A stretch of DNA of 64,000 nt. It comes from Isoetes taiwanensis (Eukaryota; Streptophyta; Lycopodiopsida; Isoetales; Isoetaceae). Both the position numbers and the translations under genes were made by a program. The stretch is from the NCBI GenBank assembly GCA_021234155.1, contig JAJEKV010000282.1, positions 186,001-250,000 of the forward strand, given 5' to 3'. Below are positions 1 to 11,261 of the stretch, one piece after another (the stretch's first letter is position 1; the number at the start of each line of letters is the position of its first letter). The notes beneath the pieces are model-generated. The model had not been told where the DNA came from. It saw only the letters and a list, made by a program, of their open reading frames with translations, and made no database searches.

Positions 1-1
1 T

Positions 2-1813
2 AAAAATGAGAGCAAGCACATTTTGGTTGATTGGAATGAAGAGTGCCAAGAATCCTTTGATAAAATCATTGATGCTATCTACCATTCTATTTTGCTAAAA
101 CCTCCAGACTTAGAAAAGACATTTATAGCTTACATTAGTGTCATTAAAAAGGCAATTGGTGTGGCATTGCTTCAAGACGACCGTGTTATTTCTTTTGCCA
201 GCAAGATGTGGTCTGATACTGAGCTAAGGTACCCCAGGCTTGAGAAGAGTACAGCTGCATTACTGTTTTTAATAGATAGACAAGGACATCTTTTGCAAAA
301 CAACCATACTCAAGTCTACATGAGGCAAAATCCTTTTTCTCTCCTGTTTGCAAAAAAACAGCCTAAGGCCAAGTTATGTAGATGGACTTGTAAAATTCAA
401 GCTTACAGTATTACTGTCAAGGTGGTGAACTTAGTCGAGAATCCTAGTTCCTATTTGCCTTATGCTTTGTTTGAACATGAGGATCGAGGACTAAATGATG
501 TTGATTGTGTTACTAACTTGGTTGCCTTTCATGCAAAAGATTTGGACTGGCAATTTGATATTAGGAATTATTTGGAGAACAATGAGTTGCCAAAAGACTT
601 GAGTAACAGCCAGGAAAGAAGATTCAAGGAGAAATGCTTGATTGGAGAAATATTGTGCAAAGTTGACAAGGAGGGAGTGTTGCTGAGATGTGTGGATCCT
701 GAACAAGCCAAAATGATCATTGAGGCTTGTCATGAAGGCATTCGTGGTGGACACTTTGCTGCTGATACAACTGCTAAAAATATTTTAAGGTCTAGATACT
801 TTTGGTCTACCCTTTTTAAAGATTGCTACAATGTTATAAAATGTTGTCATAAATGCCAGATCTTTGGCAAAAAGACATTGCAACCAGCCCCCTTCACTGC
901 TATAACTTCTCCAGGGCCATTCCAAACATGGGGACATGATTTTATAGGTCCAATGGATCCGTCCTCCTCAGCTCAGCATCAATTTATACTTGTGGCCACA
1001 GATTATTTTACCAAATGGGCTGAAGTAGTTCCTGTTAGAGAAGCAAATGCCTACACCACATCAAGATTTCTTCATGAGAACATCTGTGCTCGATTTGGAA
1101 CCCCTTTTAAAATTATCTCTGGTAGGGGAAGTCAGTTCATGAGCCAAACTATTGTCTTATTGCTATCCACTCTAAAAGTTAAACACACCAAAAGCTCAGC
1201 ATACTATCCTCAAGGCAATGGTCAAGCTGAGTCAACCAACAAGGCATTGAAGTCAATTCTGAAGAAGACCATTAGCATTTCCAAAAGAGATTGGCATTTA
1301 AAGCTTCATGATGCATTATGGGCATATAGGACTACCATTAAAGCTTCCACCAAACACATGCCTTTCAGTCTGGTCTATGGCATAGAATATGTAGTGCCAA
1401 TTGAGCTTGAACTTGCATCACTCAGATTGGCATATAAAAAAAAATTAGAAATGGATGATGCACTAAGAGAAAGATCTGTAAGATTGATGCAGCTAGAAGA
1501 ACACAGATATGAAGCTGAGAATGCAGTCATGATCAAAAAGACCAAAGATATAGCAGCATTTAAAACTGCTTGCAAACTTCAAGGTACTCTCAAATCAGGT
1601 GAACTGGTTTTAAAACGGAACAAGGCAAGGGAAGACATAGCAGCAAAGTTTGAGAATCTTTGGGAATGGCCTTTTGAAGTAATTGGTAAGGCAGGGAAAG
1701 ATTCCTATTGGCTGAGAGATGTACTTGATGGCAGAGAATTGATAAATCCTATCAACATCCTACACTTGAAGAGGTACTGGCAACAACATGTTGCCTTAAG
1801 TTTGTTTAGTTAA
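2..1813 (+). pseudogene. Ty3/gypsy pol 3' part: RNase H-like plus integrase, Tat-like
   Basis: The frame is open from the window edge to the TAA after 1810, so the 5' part lies outside. The N-terminal ~150 residues resemble the RT/RNase H connection and RNase H of gypsy polyproteins, but the usual TDAS aspartate is lost (YISV). An integrase zinc-binding region with paired CxxC (CCHKCQ) follows, then the catalytic core. Counting from the ATG at 23, Asp306 (GHDFIG) and Glu403 (GQAEST) are present. The second catalytic Asp is Gly367 (IISGRGSQF), so this copy should be integration-dead. The C-terminus ends in a conserved NILHLKRYW block and has no chromodomain, which fits the Tat-like lineage rather than chromoviruses. 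Family assignment is by motif recognition only. Confidence 0.8.
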
Positions 1814-2821
1814 AATTTCATCTAGAATTTGTAGGTAGGCTAGTTTAATTTGCTTTTGATTGACTGAGATGCAGGAGTATTTAGTAAATAGTATGTGTTT
1901 TCAAATTCAAGTAGCTGCTTAGATTAAGCTTTTGAATTCGAGGTTTCCACTACTAATGCAAGAACAGTGAGATTTGTGCAGGTGTCAACTTATTCAAAGT
2001 TCAAATCAAATATTCTTTATGCTTAAATTCTGAATTCCATGCAGGTGCATCTGAATTTGCAGACATACATCTCATATTCATACACCACTCTCCATATATC
2101 TTCATCTCTATAGCTGCTGCCATTCCCTCCATAACAACAGCTCATTATGCTAATAGATCTGTTGTCACATGCAGGTGCATCCTAAGGCATTCATTCCACA
2201 CTAATCTGTACAAGAGTTGCCCCTGATTCACATGAGGCACTTCAGATCACTATTTTCCCACTAAATCCACTAGGTTGCTGTGACATCTCCATCCAGCAGC
2301 TCATTTTCTCTACTAATGATCATACTTGTCGTGCAGGTTCACTTGCAGTTCCCATTCATGATCATATTTCATACCATCCTGAATATCTGCCATCGCCATC
2401 TTCTTTCAATCCATTGCAGGTTCATTAAGCTGCCAAACATACCTCCATATTGGCAGCTTGCTGGAATTCTACTTTGTCATTAGCAAAAGACAAGAGGCTG
2501 GGGGACCAGCCTGTTCTTTTTGTTTGGCATGATGCTGCCATGCTATGGCAGCATAGAAGAGCAAGACATAATGTGATTTACTGATACACAAGCACAATTC
2601 ATATGAAGAGAATGCATCTTTGCACATTATGAAGTGGAGACTTGAAGGCCAAGGTGAGGACATTCATGAAAGATCACACAAGCATGCTAAGGAAGGTGAT
2701 TCAAGCAAGACAACTTTGAAGATTTGAAGACCCCTTGAAGTGTTCTTGGTATGTGATGTTTCCATTTGAGTTCTTGGCATAACTATGTCCTATGATCTCC
2801 ATCTCAAGCCTTCCATATATT
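1814..2821 (+). other. Non-coding 3' region of the Tat-like fragment
   Basis: There is no supported coding sequence. The block is AT-rich and carries the motif TGCAGGT repeatedly (near 1976, 2041, 2172, 2334 and 2417), usually followed by TCA or GCA. It probably holds the 3' untranslated part of the gypsy fragment and possibly LTR sequence, but no LTR boundary could be fixed. Confidence 0.4.
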
Positions 2822-3016
2822 CAGGTAGCAGAGAATAAAATTGAAGCTTTGAAGAAGCTTGCTCCTCCCAAAACACTTAAACAGGTAAAAAGTTTCTTGG
2901 GATTGACTAGCTTTTTGAGAATGTATGTTCCTTATTTCTCACACACCATAAGTCCAATCTCTAACCTCACAAAGGTTGGAAAATTCTCCAAGAATGAGAG
3001 CAAGCATATTTTGACG
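2822..3016 (+). pseudogene. Gypsy RT thumb/connection fragment
   Basis: This short open stretch encodes the highly conserved gypsy segment VKSFLGLTSFLRMYVPYF followed by ISPISNLTK, the end of the RT domain before RNase H. Its last ~30 bases (AGAATGAGAGCAAGCA region, 2990-3016) match the first bases of the window, so it is the part of the element that would sit immediately upstream of the pol fragment at 2-1813. The two pieces are in swapped order on the same strand, as expected from partially overlapping copies or a rearranged insertion. Similarity stops near 3016. From 3017 to 3292 nothing is recognised. Confidence 0.65.
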
Positions 3017-3292
3017 AATCTGGCCTCCTGGCATGTTCTGTCACATTTTATTCCAGCCCTCTTACAATGCATGAGCATTTAATTCCGGCATTGTCCAATC
3101 TATGTGCTGCAAAATCCAAAAGCTGACCTGGTTCCATCTTGGCTTTCAAACCCGCTTGAATTGACCTATTAATCTATTTTTCATATGCAGAATCGATCAG
3201 AACGTGAAGTCTCTACAGAGTTTTTTCTGGGTGTTTTTTACTAAGTGCCATTGTGGAAAGAGACAAATTCGATGCAGTTAAACTGCTATATT

Positions 3293-3302
3293 TTGCAGCA
3301 TT
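3293..3302 (+). repeat. Target-site duplication, LINE 5' side
   Basis: TTGCAGCATT occurs here and again at 10395-10404, directly after the poly(A) tail. This 10-bp direct repeat brackets the LINE and defines its ends. Confidence 0.75.
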
Positions 3303-3849
3303 GAAGATAATTGATAATCATTTCGGGGAAAAGGCGAGGGGGCGCTAACAGCAGCGCCATGTGAACAGTAGGGCAAGTTGGAAAGGGCCATCAGTGGGGC
3401 CAATGCAGGATCAGCAGAGTGATAGAAACAGATATATGGGAACATATAGTGATAAGATGGAAAAGGTAGTACAGATGCAGGTTGGGACAGGCACTCATGG
3501 GAATGAGGCAGGAAATATGAGACAGGGTGGTTAGGGCACGGTTCCCGAGGCAACTTCTGGGAACCCTGGGTGTGGAAAGCATGATCTAGGGAAAGAGATG
3601 GTTGTCCTTTTTGGTCAGGTAACACCTCCCATGCAGAGCCAAATTATCGAAATATTACAGACACTGGCAGAGAAAGAAGAGACGTGCGATTTATCTGCGT
3701 TTTGAGATTAGCAGATAAATCCGCTTCTTGAGGCTAGTTGAGAGCGTTCCCCTTGGAGTAAGCATGTTGTTTCGTTGTGTTGGTTGAGTGCAACTAGGCT
3801 CTAGAATTGAAATTCTTTCTTTGTTTGCGGGGACTGGCTGATACCAAAA
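3303..3849 (+). other. LINE 5' untranslated leader
   Basis: About 550 bp lie between the upstream target-site duplication and the first plausible ATG at 3850. There is no coding signature on this strand. As in other plant L1 elements, this leader would hold the internal promoter; no specific promoter motif could be assigned. Confidence 0.5.
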
Positions 3850-6096
3850 ATGGCAGAGGGAGCGGGCATTAGGACGAGATCACGAACGATCCCACTAGTT
3901 CAGATGCATAGTCAGCTGGTGCAATCTTTGCTGGACGAGATCAATCAGGAGCAGAGAAGAATGCTGCAAAAACAAGAACGCAGGATCAACCTGAGTTTCA
4001 AGGTATTCCTTCTCTTAAACACCAATATGTCCCAAATAGGCTAAAAGAACTCGAAACCAAAGCTGCTATTGGATGTATTAGGCATGAAGGAGTCAAACTT
4101 TCTACTATCAGAGCAGAATTGATCAAAATGGGGAAAAATTTAGATATCAGAAGCATGTTTTGGCTTGATTTCCCTTTCTTTGTGATCGAGTGTGGTAATG
4201 CACAATCAGTGCAATTCCTACTTAAACAGGGAACCATTTTCCGAGCAAACTCACAGTTTTATTTTCAGAAATAGAATGCCAAATTTGATCCCAATGATCT
4301 TCAGCAGCTATGCCATCCGGCCTCATGTTCAGTTCAGGGTCTGAGCCCCGTGTATTGGCATGAGGATATTTTTAAGAATCTCTTTGCAAGGATTGGAGAA
4401 TACATAGGGTGGGAGGCAATCCCAGAAAGAGCACCCAGAATTTGGGTGCAATTAGATATCTTAAAGGATATCCCCAAGGAGATTAAATATAATGACTATT
4501 TTGGTGGGAACAAAACATTGAAGTTGATGTGGAATGGACTCCCCACCCCATGCACTATCTGTGGTCTTAAGCTTCATGGTGGAGGGGTGTGGCAAGGGAA
4601 ATGGATGGCTAAAAGCAGTAATCAAGTGCCCAATCAAGTGCCCAATCAAGTGCTCAATCTGGAAAAATCAGATAAAGGCTTTCTCACAAAGACTACTGAA
4701 GGCTGGATCCCTATGAAATCCAAGAAAAAGAATAAAAATGGTAGTGCATATAAGAAAGCAAGAAAGCTGAAAGCTAAAGAGAAAAAACAGAATGAAATTC
4801 AAAAAGGGAAAGAATTGGTCAAACTCAAATCAGAGTGGAGGAAAAAACAACAGCATGACAAGATGGTTCAGAATGTCAAAGTCTTGGTCAACCCAAGTGA
4901 AACTCAGAAGGATAACAGGAAAGGGAAAGACTTGGTCCAACCCGACAGCCTGGTCATAACTCCAGTCCATCTGTTGAGAAGCAATAAACTGATTATAAGT
5001 GAGGCAAGCATCCCTCCTATAAATAGCTATCCTGATTCCTCAGACTCTGACATCTCAAAAGGGGGGACAAAGATTTACAAAGGAGAGCCTTCCAGAACAG
5101 ATGAACCCAATTCTTCTGCTAAAAGGATCAATTCTGCATCACCTGAACTAAACGAATGTGCCAAGCAGGGCACTGAAGAGTTGCATGATATCTTGCTGCA
5201 ACTTATGGAAAAACAAGAAGATATGGAAAGAGAGATAGTTCCTGAGACCCCTATTACAATGGGTTCTCAAAGGGAGGAGCAAGTACAATACAAATTCTTT
5301 ACTAGATCTCCCATGGACTTTGAAGGAGAATCTGAAGGGGGAACTGAGGAACTGAAATTTAGCTCATATATTAATTATTTAACCAATGACCTTATAAGCC
5401 CAAATGGCCAAGGTGTGGTTAATTTAACCAATTATCTTATAAGTCCAAATGGCCAAGATGTGGTTAACAATTCTCAGCCAAACTCTCTGCAATCAGATGG
5501 CCTGGTAACTGAGTTGATCAGTAAACCAACAAGTCCATTGATTCAATTCCATACTCCAGCTAAGGATGGCAACTTAGAATTTAGTGACCCTATAAGTCCA
5601 CAGTGCCAGGGGCTGGATTGTCAGCAAGGTAGAAAGCCCATAGATGGCCTGGAAGTTGAGATAGTCAACAGGCCAATAAGTCCATTGGGGCAGAATATGG
5701 ATGACAGTGAAAATAAGAATGCAGGTGATCGAAACTGTGAAACAAAAGAAAGGGAGGATAAATTCTACACATCATGGAAAGAAGGAAGGTAATAAGACCA
5801 ATGACCCTGTAAGTCCATCTGGCCAGGGGGTGGTCTATAGTACCCAAATGGGAAACACATCAGATTATGGCCTGGTAGTTGACACCTTGAAACAAGTCAA
5901 CATGCCAATAAGTCCAACTACACTAAATAAGACTGTCAACCAAGCTCAAGAGAAAGAAAATACCATAAATGAAGAGATGGAAGATAAGTTCTATACCCCT
6001 TTAACAAGGAAGAAAGGAGTTAGAAAGGTTCAATTTACTGAAAACAACCTTGCTCTAAACCTGAGGAGTCAGGGAATGAAGAAGATTGTAGCATAA
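3850..6096 (+). pseudogene. LINE ORF1 (nucleic-acid-binding, gag-like)
   Basis: The likely start is ATG 3850 (MAEGAGIRTRSR). The frame breaks near 4013 and 4275, runs open from 4350 to 5792, shifts near 5790, and ends at TAA 6094-6096. The N-terminal third (about 4030-4540) resembles the RRM-like DUF4283 domain of plant L1 ORF1, followed by a reduced zinc-knuckle-like CTICGLKLH. Three 12-bp tandem copies encode PNQV (4620-4657). A Lys/Glu-rich segment (4710-4940) is probably coiled-coil and RNA-binding. The last ~230 codons repeat a motif of the form ISPxGQ at least six times. Expected role: coating of LINE RNA in the RNP. Confidence 0.7.
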
Positions 6097-9000
6097 TGAA
6101 GATCACCACTTGGAATATGAGGGGGATTAAAGGACCTCTCAAGAGAAAGAGAGCTTTAATTGCACTAAAGAGATGAAAGCTGACATAATATTGCTCCAAG
6201 AGCATAGATTACCAGCTTTCAAATCAACAAATCTTGGACAATGGATTATGCCAAATGGTGACTCTATTTGGTTCAAGGCAGATGGAACCAAAGGTGGAAT
6301 TTGTATGTCCTGGCAGGGGTACTCTTGTCTACAAAAATATTGTCATCCAGGAGGAAGGTGGACTGTAGCAGTTTTACAGAAAGAAAAGGATACCATTGGT
6401 ATAATTAATGTGTATGCTTCGACTGACCCTGCTAAGAGGGGGGAGCAATGGATCCAAATTAACAGTTTGATCCTTGGTCACCAGACTAGGAACTGGCTGA
6501 TGGCAGGGGACTTCAACAACACACCTACATGGGACCAGAAGCTTGGAAAACAATTAAACATGTCCAAAGGGGAAAGACAGGCTTGGGACAATCTGATGAC
6601 AAACTTTATATATTTTCCCCCTTCCTCTACACACAAATACTCTTGGTGTAATAAAAGGAAAGGTGACCAAAGGAGATACTGTTTATTCGATAGATTTTAC
6701 CTCTGGAATACAGATCTGGAAAGCTGGAATAATTTGGTCACGTCATGTGACATTGGGAGTTCTATTTCAGATCATTTTCCTCAGTTTCTAGGAGATATGG
6801 CACAGCCAAGAAAGGGAGGGGACAATATTCCTTTCAAATTCAATATAGGTCTGCTACATAATAAAAGTTTTAGTGAAGCCTTCTCAGAATTTTACAGACA
6901 TCTCCCTAAAATTCTCCTAACTGAATCTATGAACATCTTTGTTCAGAAGATCAAACAGGTCAAGGGTTGGATTAAGGAATGGGGAAGAGAATGGAATACT
7001 AAGAAGAGGAAAGAGAAGCAGTAATTTTATGAAGAAATGAGAGAGATAAGGAAAAATCTTTTCCAGGATAAAGATAACATAACATGACAAGAGAAAGAAT
7101 GTGATTTGGAATCTAAAGTTAAAAGAATTGAGGAGGCTGAAGCTAAAAGTCTAGCAATAAAGTGCAGGTGTAAATATATTAATGAGATGGATGATGCAGG
7201 GTCAGCATTTTTCTTTAGGACAGCCAAAAGCAGAATTCTAAACAATGGTATCATTCAGGTTAAAGGGAATGATGGTAATGTCTTTGACAGTCAAATAAAA
7301 ATTCAGAATTTCTTCCTCAATGAATACAAAAACCTATTCAGCAGCTATATAATTAATGAGCAGGAAATTGATAAATTCTTTGAAGAAATTCCCAGAAGAT
7401 GACATGCTCACAGTACCTGAGGAAAAAGAGATTAAGGAGACTCTCCAAAACATGGCACATGGGAAAAGTCCAGGGCCAGATGGACTTCAGCCTGAATTTT
7501 ACATGTAATTTTGGGAGTTAATAAAAGAGGACCTTATTTTATTTATTCAAGGTGCTTGGAAAGCCAAATATTTGCATCCAGCAATTAATGCAGGCCACAT
7601 TATTCTCATACCAAAAGTGGAAAATCCTGTCAATCTTGGTGATTGGAGACCAATTTCTCTCACTAACACCACTTACAAATTGCTGGAAAAAATCTTGGCT
7701 AACAGACTAAAGTTAAGCCTAATGAAGGTAATTAATCCCTGTCAGTCAGCCTTCTTACCTCAGAGGAATATATTGGATAATCACATTGGTGCAACTGAAG
7801 GTCTTCATTGGAATAAATTGTCTGGTCAGGAATGCATGCTTCTCAAACTGGATTTTAAAAGGGCATATGATACAATCAGCTGGCAGTTCCTTGAGAAGGC
7901 AATGGCTCACTTGGGGTTGTCAGAAAAGATTTATCAAAAGGTTTATGGATTCAATGTCATGGCTTCATCTGCACTCATAATCAATGGCACCCCCTACAGA
8001 GCAATTCCCATGCAGAAGAGGTGTGAGACAAGGATGCTCCCTTGCTCCATACCTATTCCTAATTGTAGCAGAGATGGTTACCAAATTGGTAATTCATATG
8101 CAAGAGAAAGGGGACATAACTTGTCTGGAGCTGCCAGGTAACGAAGGTACTTTCTCACTGATGCAGTATGCTGATGATACCTTTGTCTTTCTAAAACAGG
8201 AGGATAATAGCCTTTCAAAATTTCCGAATATGATGGAAAGGTTTGGTCACATTTCGGGGGTTATGCTAAACAGAAATAAGGTGCAATTATTTTAGACACA
8301 CTGGAGACTACATTACAGGGCATCAAGATACTAAACAGGAATGAATGTACATCAATTCTTGGAATTCCCTTGGCTCTGAACTCTTCACTTCGAGGTAATC
8401 ATTACCAGAATTAAGAAGAAATTAGTTATGTACTCTTCATCTCTTTCTTTGGCTGGCAGGGTGCAGATTGCTAATGCAGTGATAAGTAGTACACATGTGT
8501 ACTTCTCATCAATAATAGTTGGTGATAAAGCATCATATAGTGAAACTGAAGCAGCTATAAGGCAGTTTATTTGGCAAGGAGTTCATAAAGTTGCTTGGGC
8601 ATCGAACCTAGGAAAGAAGGAGGACTTGGCTGTAAGTATTTATTCATCCAAGCCCAGGCTCTTGCTGCCAAGATGATATGGAGAGCCATTTATAATTCCT
8701 CTCCATCCCCTGCAATGAAATTGATTAGATTCTGGCTACAGGAGTCATTCCCAGTAGGCAGCCATACTTTAAAACATGAACTCCCAGACTCAGCCTTTTT
8801 TCAGTTCAATCCATGTCCAAATACTTCTAATGTGCTTAAAAGAATGTTTGAAGCTTGGAATTCTGCAGCACTATGCTATACACCCCCAATTCTAGATGCC
8901 AAAAGCAAAGACATTCATTTTTTCTGGCACCCAGAGGTGGTAAACAGTGATAATGATTGTTTGGCTCTCAAACATCCACAAAAGTATATGCAATGGCATA

Positions 9001-9820
9001 ATGCAGAAATCGGGAAAATTGAAGATTTGAGAAGCGGGGAAACAGCTTGGAGGAAATGGGAAGAAATAGCACTGGTTATCAAAGGTTCACTTTTGGACAG
9101 AAAAATATACAATCTTATTATGGATAAGGTAGAGAAATATGAGGAATTATGTGAAAACTCCAATCAGTGGCATCTAAAGGGCAAGGAGATTTATTTAGTG
9201 AAGGATATCTACAAAAATTTAGTGAGCCATAGACCCTCCAAAGCAACACAGCTTTGGAACTGTGAGGAAAAGCTACTGTATGTGCTCAGTGTTGGAAAAA
9301 CTACACAGCAAACAAAATTAAGATCTTTGGCTGGCTGATATTACATCAAAGCCTATCTACAAATTACAAGAGAGCAAAATATGACTCTTCTATTTCTGAG
9401 GCATGTCCTTTAGGGTGTGGTGAAGCTGAAACATCTAACCATGTTTTCTTATGTCCCAAAATTCAAGAATTTTGGAGTTGGGCTGCACAAGTCAATAAAG
9501 GAGCAGCTGGGGACTCTTGTATGTTAGAATTTCTAAGCTCTGGCAATAGGCTACTCAATACAACAAGATCATTGTGCTGCTGGGCAATATGGAAGCATAG
9601 GAACAGGGTTGCTATGGAAAACAAAGCTCCAAATCTGATTTGGTTAAAACAGGTCTTCACTAATTGACTCTGCAATAGCACATAAAGCAGCAAAAGGGAA
9701 AGGTTATGACCAGGACTGGAATGCTATTGGCAAATTCCAAGGGCTACATGATTTCTTTATTCTAAACCTAACAATTTGTGATGTTGTGTTACATAGGTGC
9801 AGTCAAGAGACTCAATAGAG
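6096..9820 (+). pseudogene. LINE ORF2: endonuclease, reverse transcriptase, zf-RVT
   Basis: The ATG at 6096-6098 overlaps the ORF1 stop (TAATG). The start MKITTWNMRG is the conserved opening of the AP-like endonuclease; ILLQEHR and AGDFNNTP are further EN motifs. A one-base loss at about 6171 breaks the frame early. RT motifs follow: DFKRAYDTISW (motif A, about 7851), RQGCSLAPYLF (motif B, about 8026, other frame) and YADD (8167-8178). Near 9400 the C-terminal finger reads CPLGCGEAETSNHVFLC, with the Cx3C...Hx3C spacing of zf-RVT. The reading ends at a TAG near 9818-9820. At least five frame breaks or stops are needed to connect the parts. Function in an intact copy: target-primed reverse transcription. 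Confidence 0.8.
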
Positions 9821-10167
9821 TTGGAGCAGCTAAAAGAGAAATGGGGGTAGCATATGATTCGGATGATGAATTTTCCAGACTTTCCAAGAGAGAGCAAGAG
9901 GATATGTTCATTCAGCTGAAACATGAAGTGATCCATGCCTCGGCCATTAAAAAGGTACTCAACAGACCTGAGGCTTGGAGACACAACAATTTAAGGCAGT
10001 ACTTCATGAACCTATACCATAAATGGGAACAGAAACGGGAAGTTCATGTGCTGGTTTTGCTGGATTTCACTAACTATCCAACTGACAAATTCGATCTGCT
10101 ACTGAACATGTTTGGCAGAAGAAGGGTGACAGATCTCACTATGCAAGACTTGGTTGATGCCCAGTAA
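9781..10167 (+). CDS. Small third ORF at the LINE 3' end, unknown function
   Basis: This is an uninterrupted 128-codon ORF from ATG 9781, overlapping the last ~40 bases of ORF2 in another frame and ending 200 bp before the poly(A). The product is charged, with an acidic patch (YDSDDEF), probable helices (SKREQEDMFIQLKHEV) and a basic segment (FGRRRV). I recognise no domain. Plant L1 elements normally have two ORFs. An intact ORF here, where ORF1 and ORF2 are broken, is therefore notable, but it could be chance or part of a C-terminal extension of ORF2 reached by frameshift. Confidence 0.45.
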   Translation: MLCYIGAVKRLNRVGAAKREMGVAYDSDDEFSRLSKREQEDMFIQLKHEVIHASAIKKVLNRPEAWRHNNLRQYFMNLYHKWEQKREVHVLVLLDFTNYPTDKFDLLLNMFGRRRVTDLTMQDLVDAQ

Positions 10168-10369
10168 GCTTACAGTCATCTGAATTATTAGTTTTTTTCT
10201 GATGCACTTCGACAATGTAAGAGATTCGGGGACCTCTGATATATATACATGCTTCATTTTATAAGAAGCATGTAAATGAACTATTATCTATCTATATTAA
10301 AGCATGCCTCTCATGGTATACTACATGATGTAATTTTGACTTATGAATACTAAACTCCACCTTGCCTTC

Positions 10370-10394
10370 AAAAAAAAAAAAAAAAAAAAAAAAA
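10370..10394 (+). repeat. LINE poly(A) tail
   Basis: An uninterrupted run of 25 A closes the LINE and is directly followed by the downstream target-site duplication. It marks the 3' end of the retrotransposed RNA. Confidence 0.85.
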
Positions 10395-10404
10395 TTGCAG
10401 CATT
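10395..10404 (+). repeat. Target-site duplication, LINE 3' side
   Basis: TTGCAGCATT, identical to 3293-3302. Confidence 0.75.
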
Positions 10405-11261
10405 CTAGATGGGCGAATTTGAATTGGTTGCGCAGTTCTATGAAATTTCTTTTGTAGGCACCGTCTTCGTAGTCCAGATTCTTGATTATTTGCCCTGGAA
10501 CTGCTGCTTGAGATGGGCAAAGCAAGGAGATCTTTACTCCATCATTTTTCTTTGTGACAGTAGAACTGTCTATGTCTGTTAGATGTGGAATGGCAGGTGG
10601 ACACATTTTTTATATGAAGTATGCGGCAGAACCTTTGCAAAGCACAATGCTTCCTTTTTCCCAGATGGGCAGATCCATGTTTGGCTATTTTTCTTTCTGG
10701 GTTAGACTTGAGTTCGCCATCTACCCCATTTGGTTGGACCTAACGTGTTATATTTGGGCTAACATGCTGTGTCACAGGTTCATCTATTCTAGGACTTCCT
10801 AGACCTGGTGATTTTAGACCAACCTTTGGTCTTTAGCATTTTTTATCCCGAAGAACGTGGACAAGCTAAAGATACTACCACTTCTCCAGTTGGGGCTGTT
10901 GGTATTTCTCGTGTTGGATATGCTGGTAAACTATTTCATGCTCATCATCTTTCACAGTACAAGGTATATATTTGAATTTCCATGTTTATCATTGTTTGCA
11001 TGGAATGGTTTATGATCTACCATGGGATGGTTTGCTGAGCTGCTTATCTTGCATTTGTGGAAAATGTACAATACGGGGTAGCTTTGTATAGTCAGGATAA
11101 CAAAAATACTGAAGCTTTCTATGATCACATTTTTAAAGCACATATGTATAAAATCAAGCAAAGAGCACATATTTAGTTAATTGTAAAGGGTTGCTTCTAC
11201 GCATATTCATTTCTACATCAAATCTATCACCAGAGTTTGAAAGAGGTATTACCTATTATGT
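10405..11261 (+). other. Unassigned flank with one exon-like segment
   Basis: No complete gene is seen. Joining the sequences on both sides of the LINE gives a pyrimidine-rich stretch ending in TTTTGCAG, like an intron end. A ~40-codon open stretch (about 10843-10963, FYPEERGQAKDTTTSP...) ends at AAG followed by GTATAT, a plausible 5' splice site. This may be a fragment of a host gene interrupted by the LINE, but I do not recognise the product. Confidence 0.25.

Larger units (their letters stand above)
3303..10394 (+). mobile_element. Full-length L1-type non-LTR retrotransposon (7.1 kb)
   Basis: The element is bracketed by 10-bp target-site duplications and ends in a 25-base poly(A) run. In order it holds a ~550-bp 5' leader, an ORF1 with an RNA-binding/zinc-knuckle-like N-terminal half, an ORF2 with AP-type endonuclease, YADD reverse transcriptase and C-terminal zinc finger, a small third ORF, and a 200-bp 3' UTR. 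Several frameshifts make it inactive as read. The structure (EN before RT, zf-RVT after RT, poly(A), TSD) is that of plant L1 elements. It appears inserted next to a 3' splice-site-like sequence (TATATTTTGCAG). Confidence 0.85.

Noticed and set aside
3278-3625. Minus-strand 115-codon frame over the LINE leader
   Set aside because: It crosses the LINE 5' boundary and target-site duplication and has no domain; chance frame.
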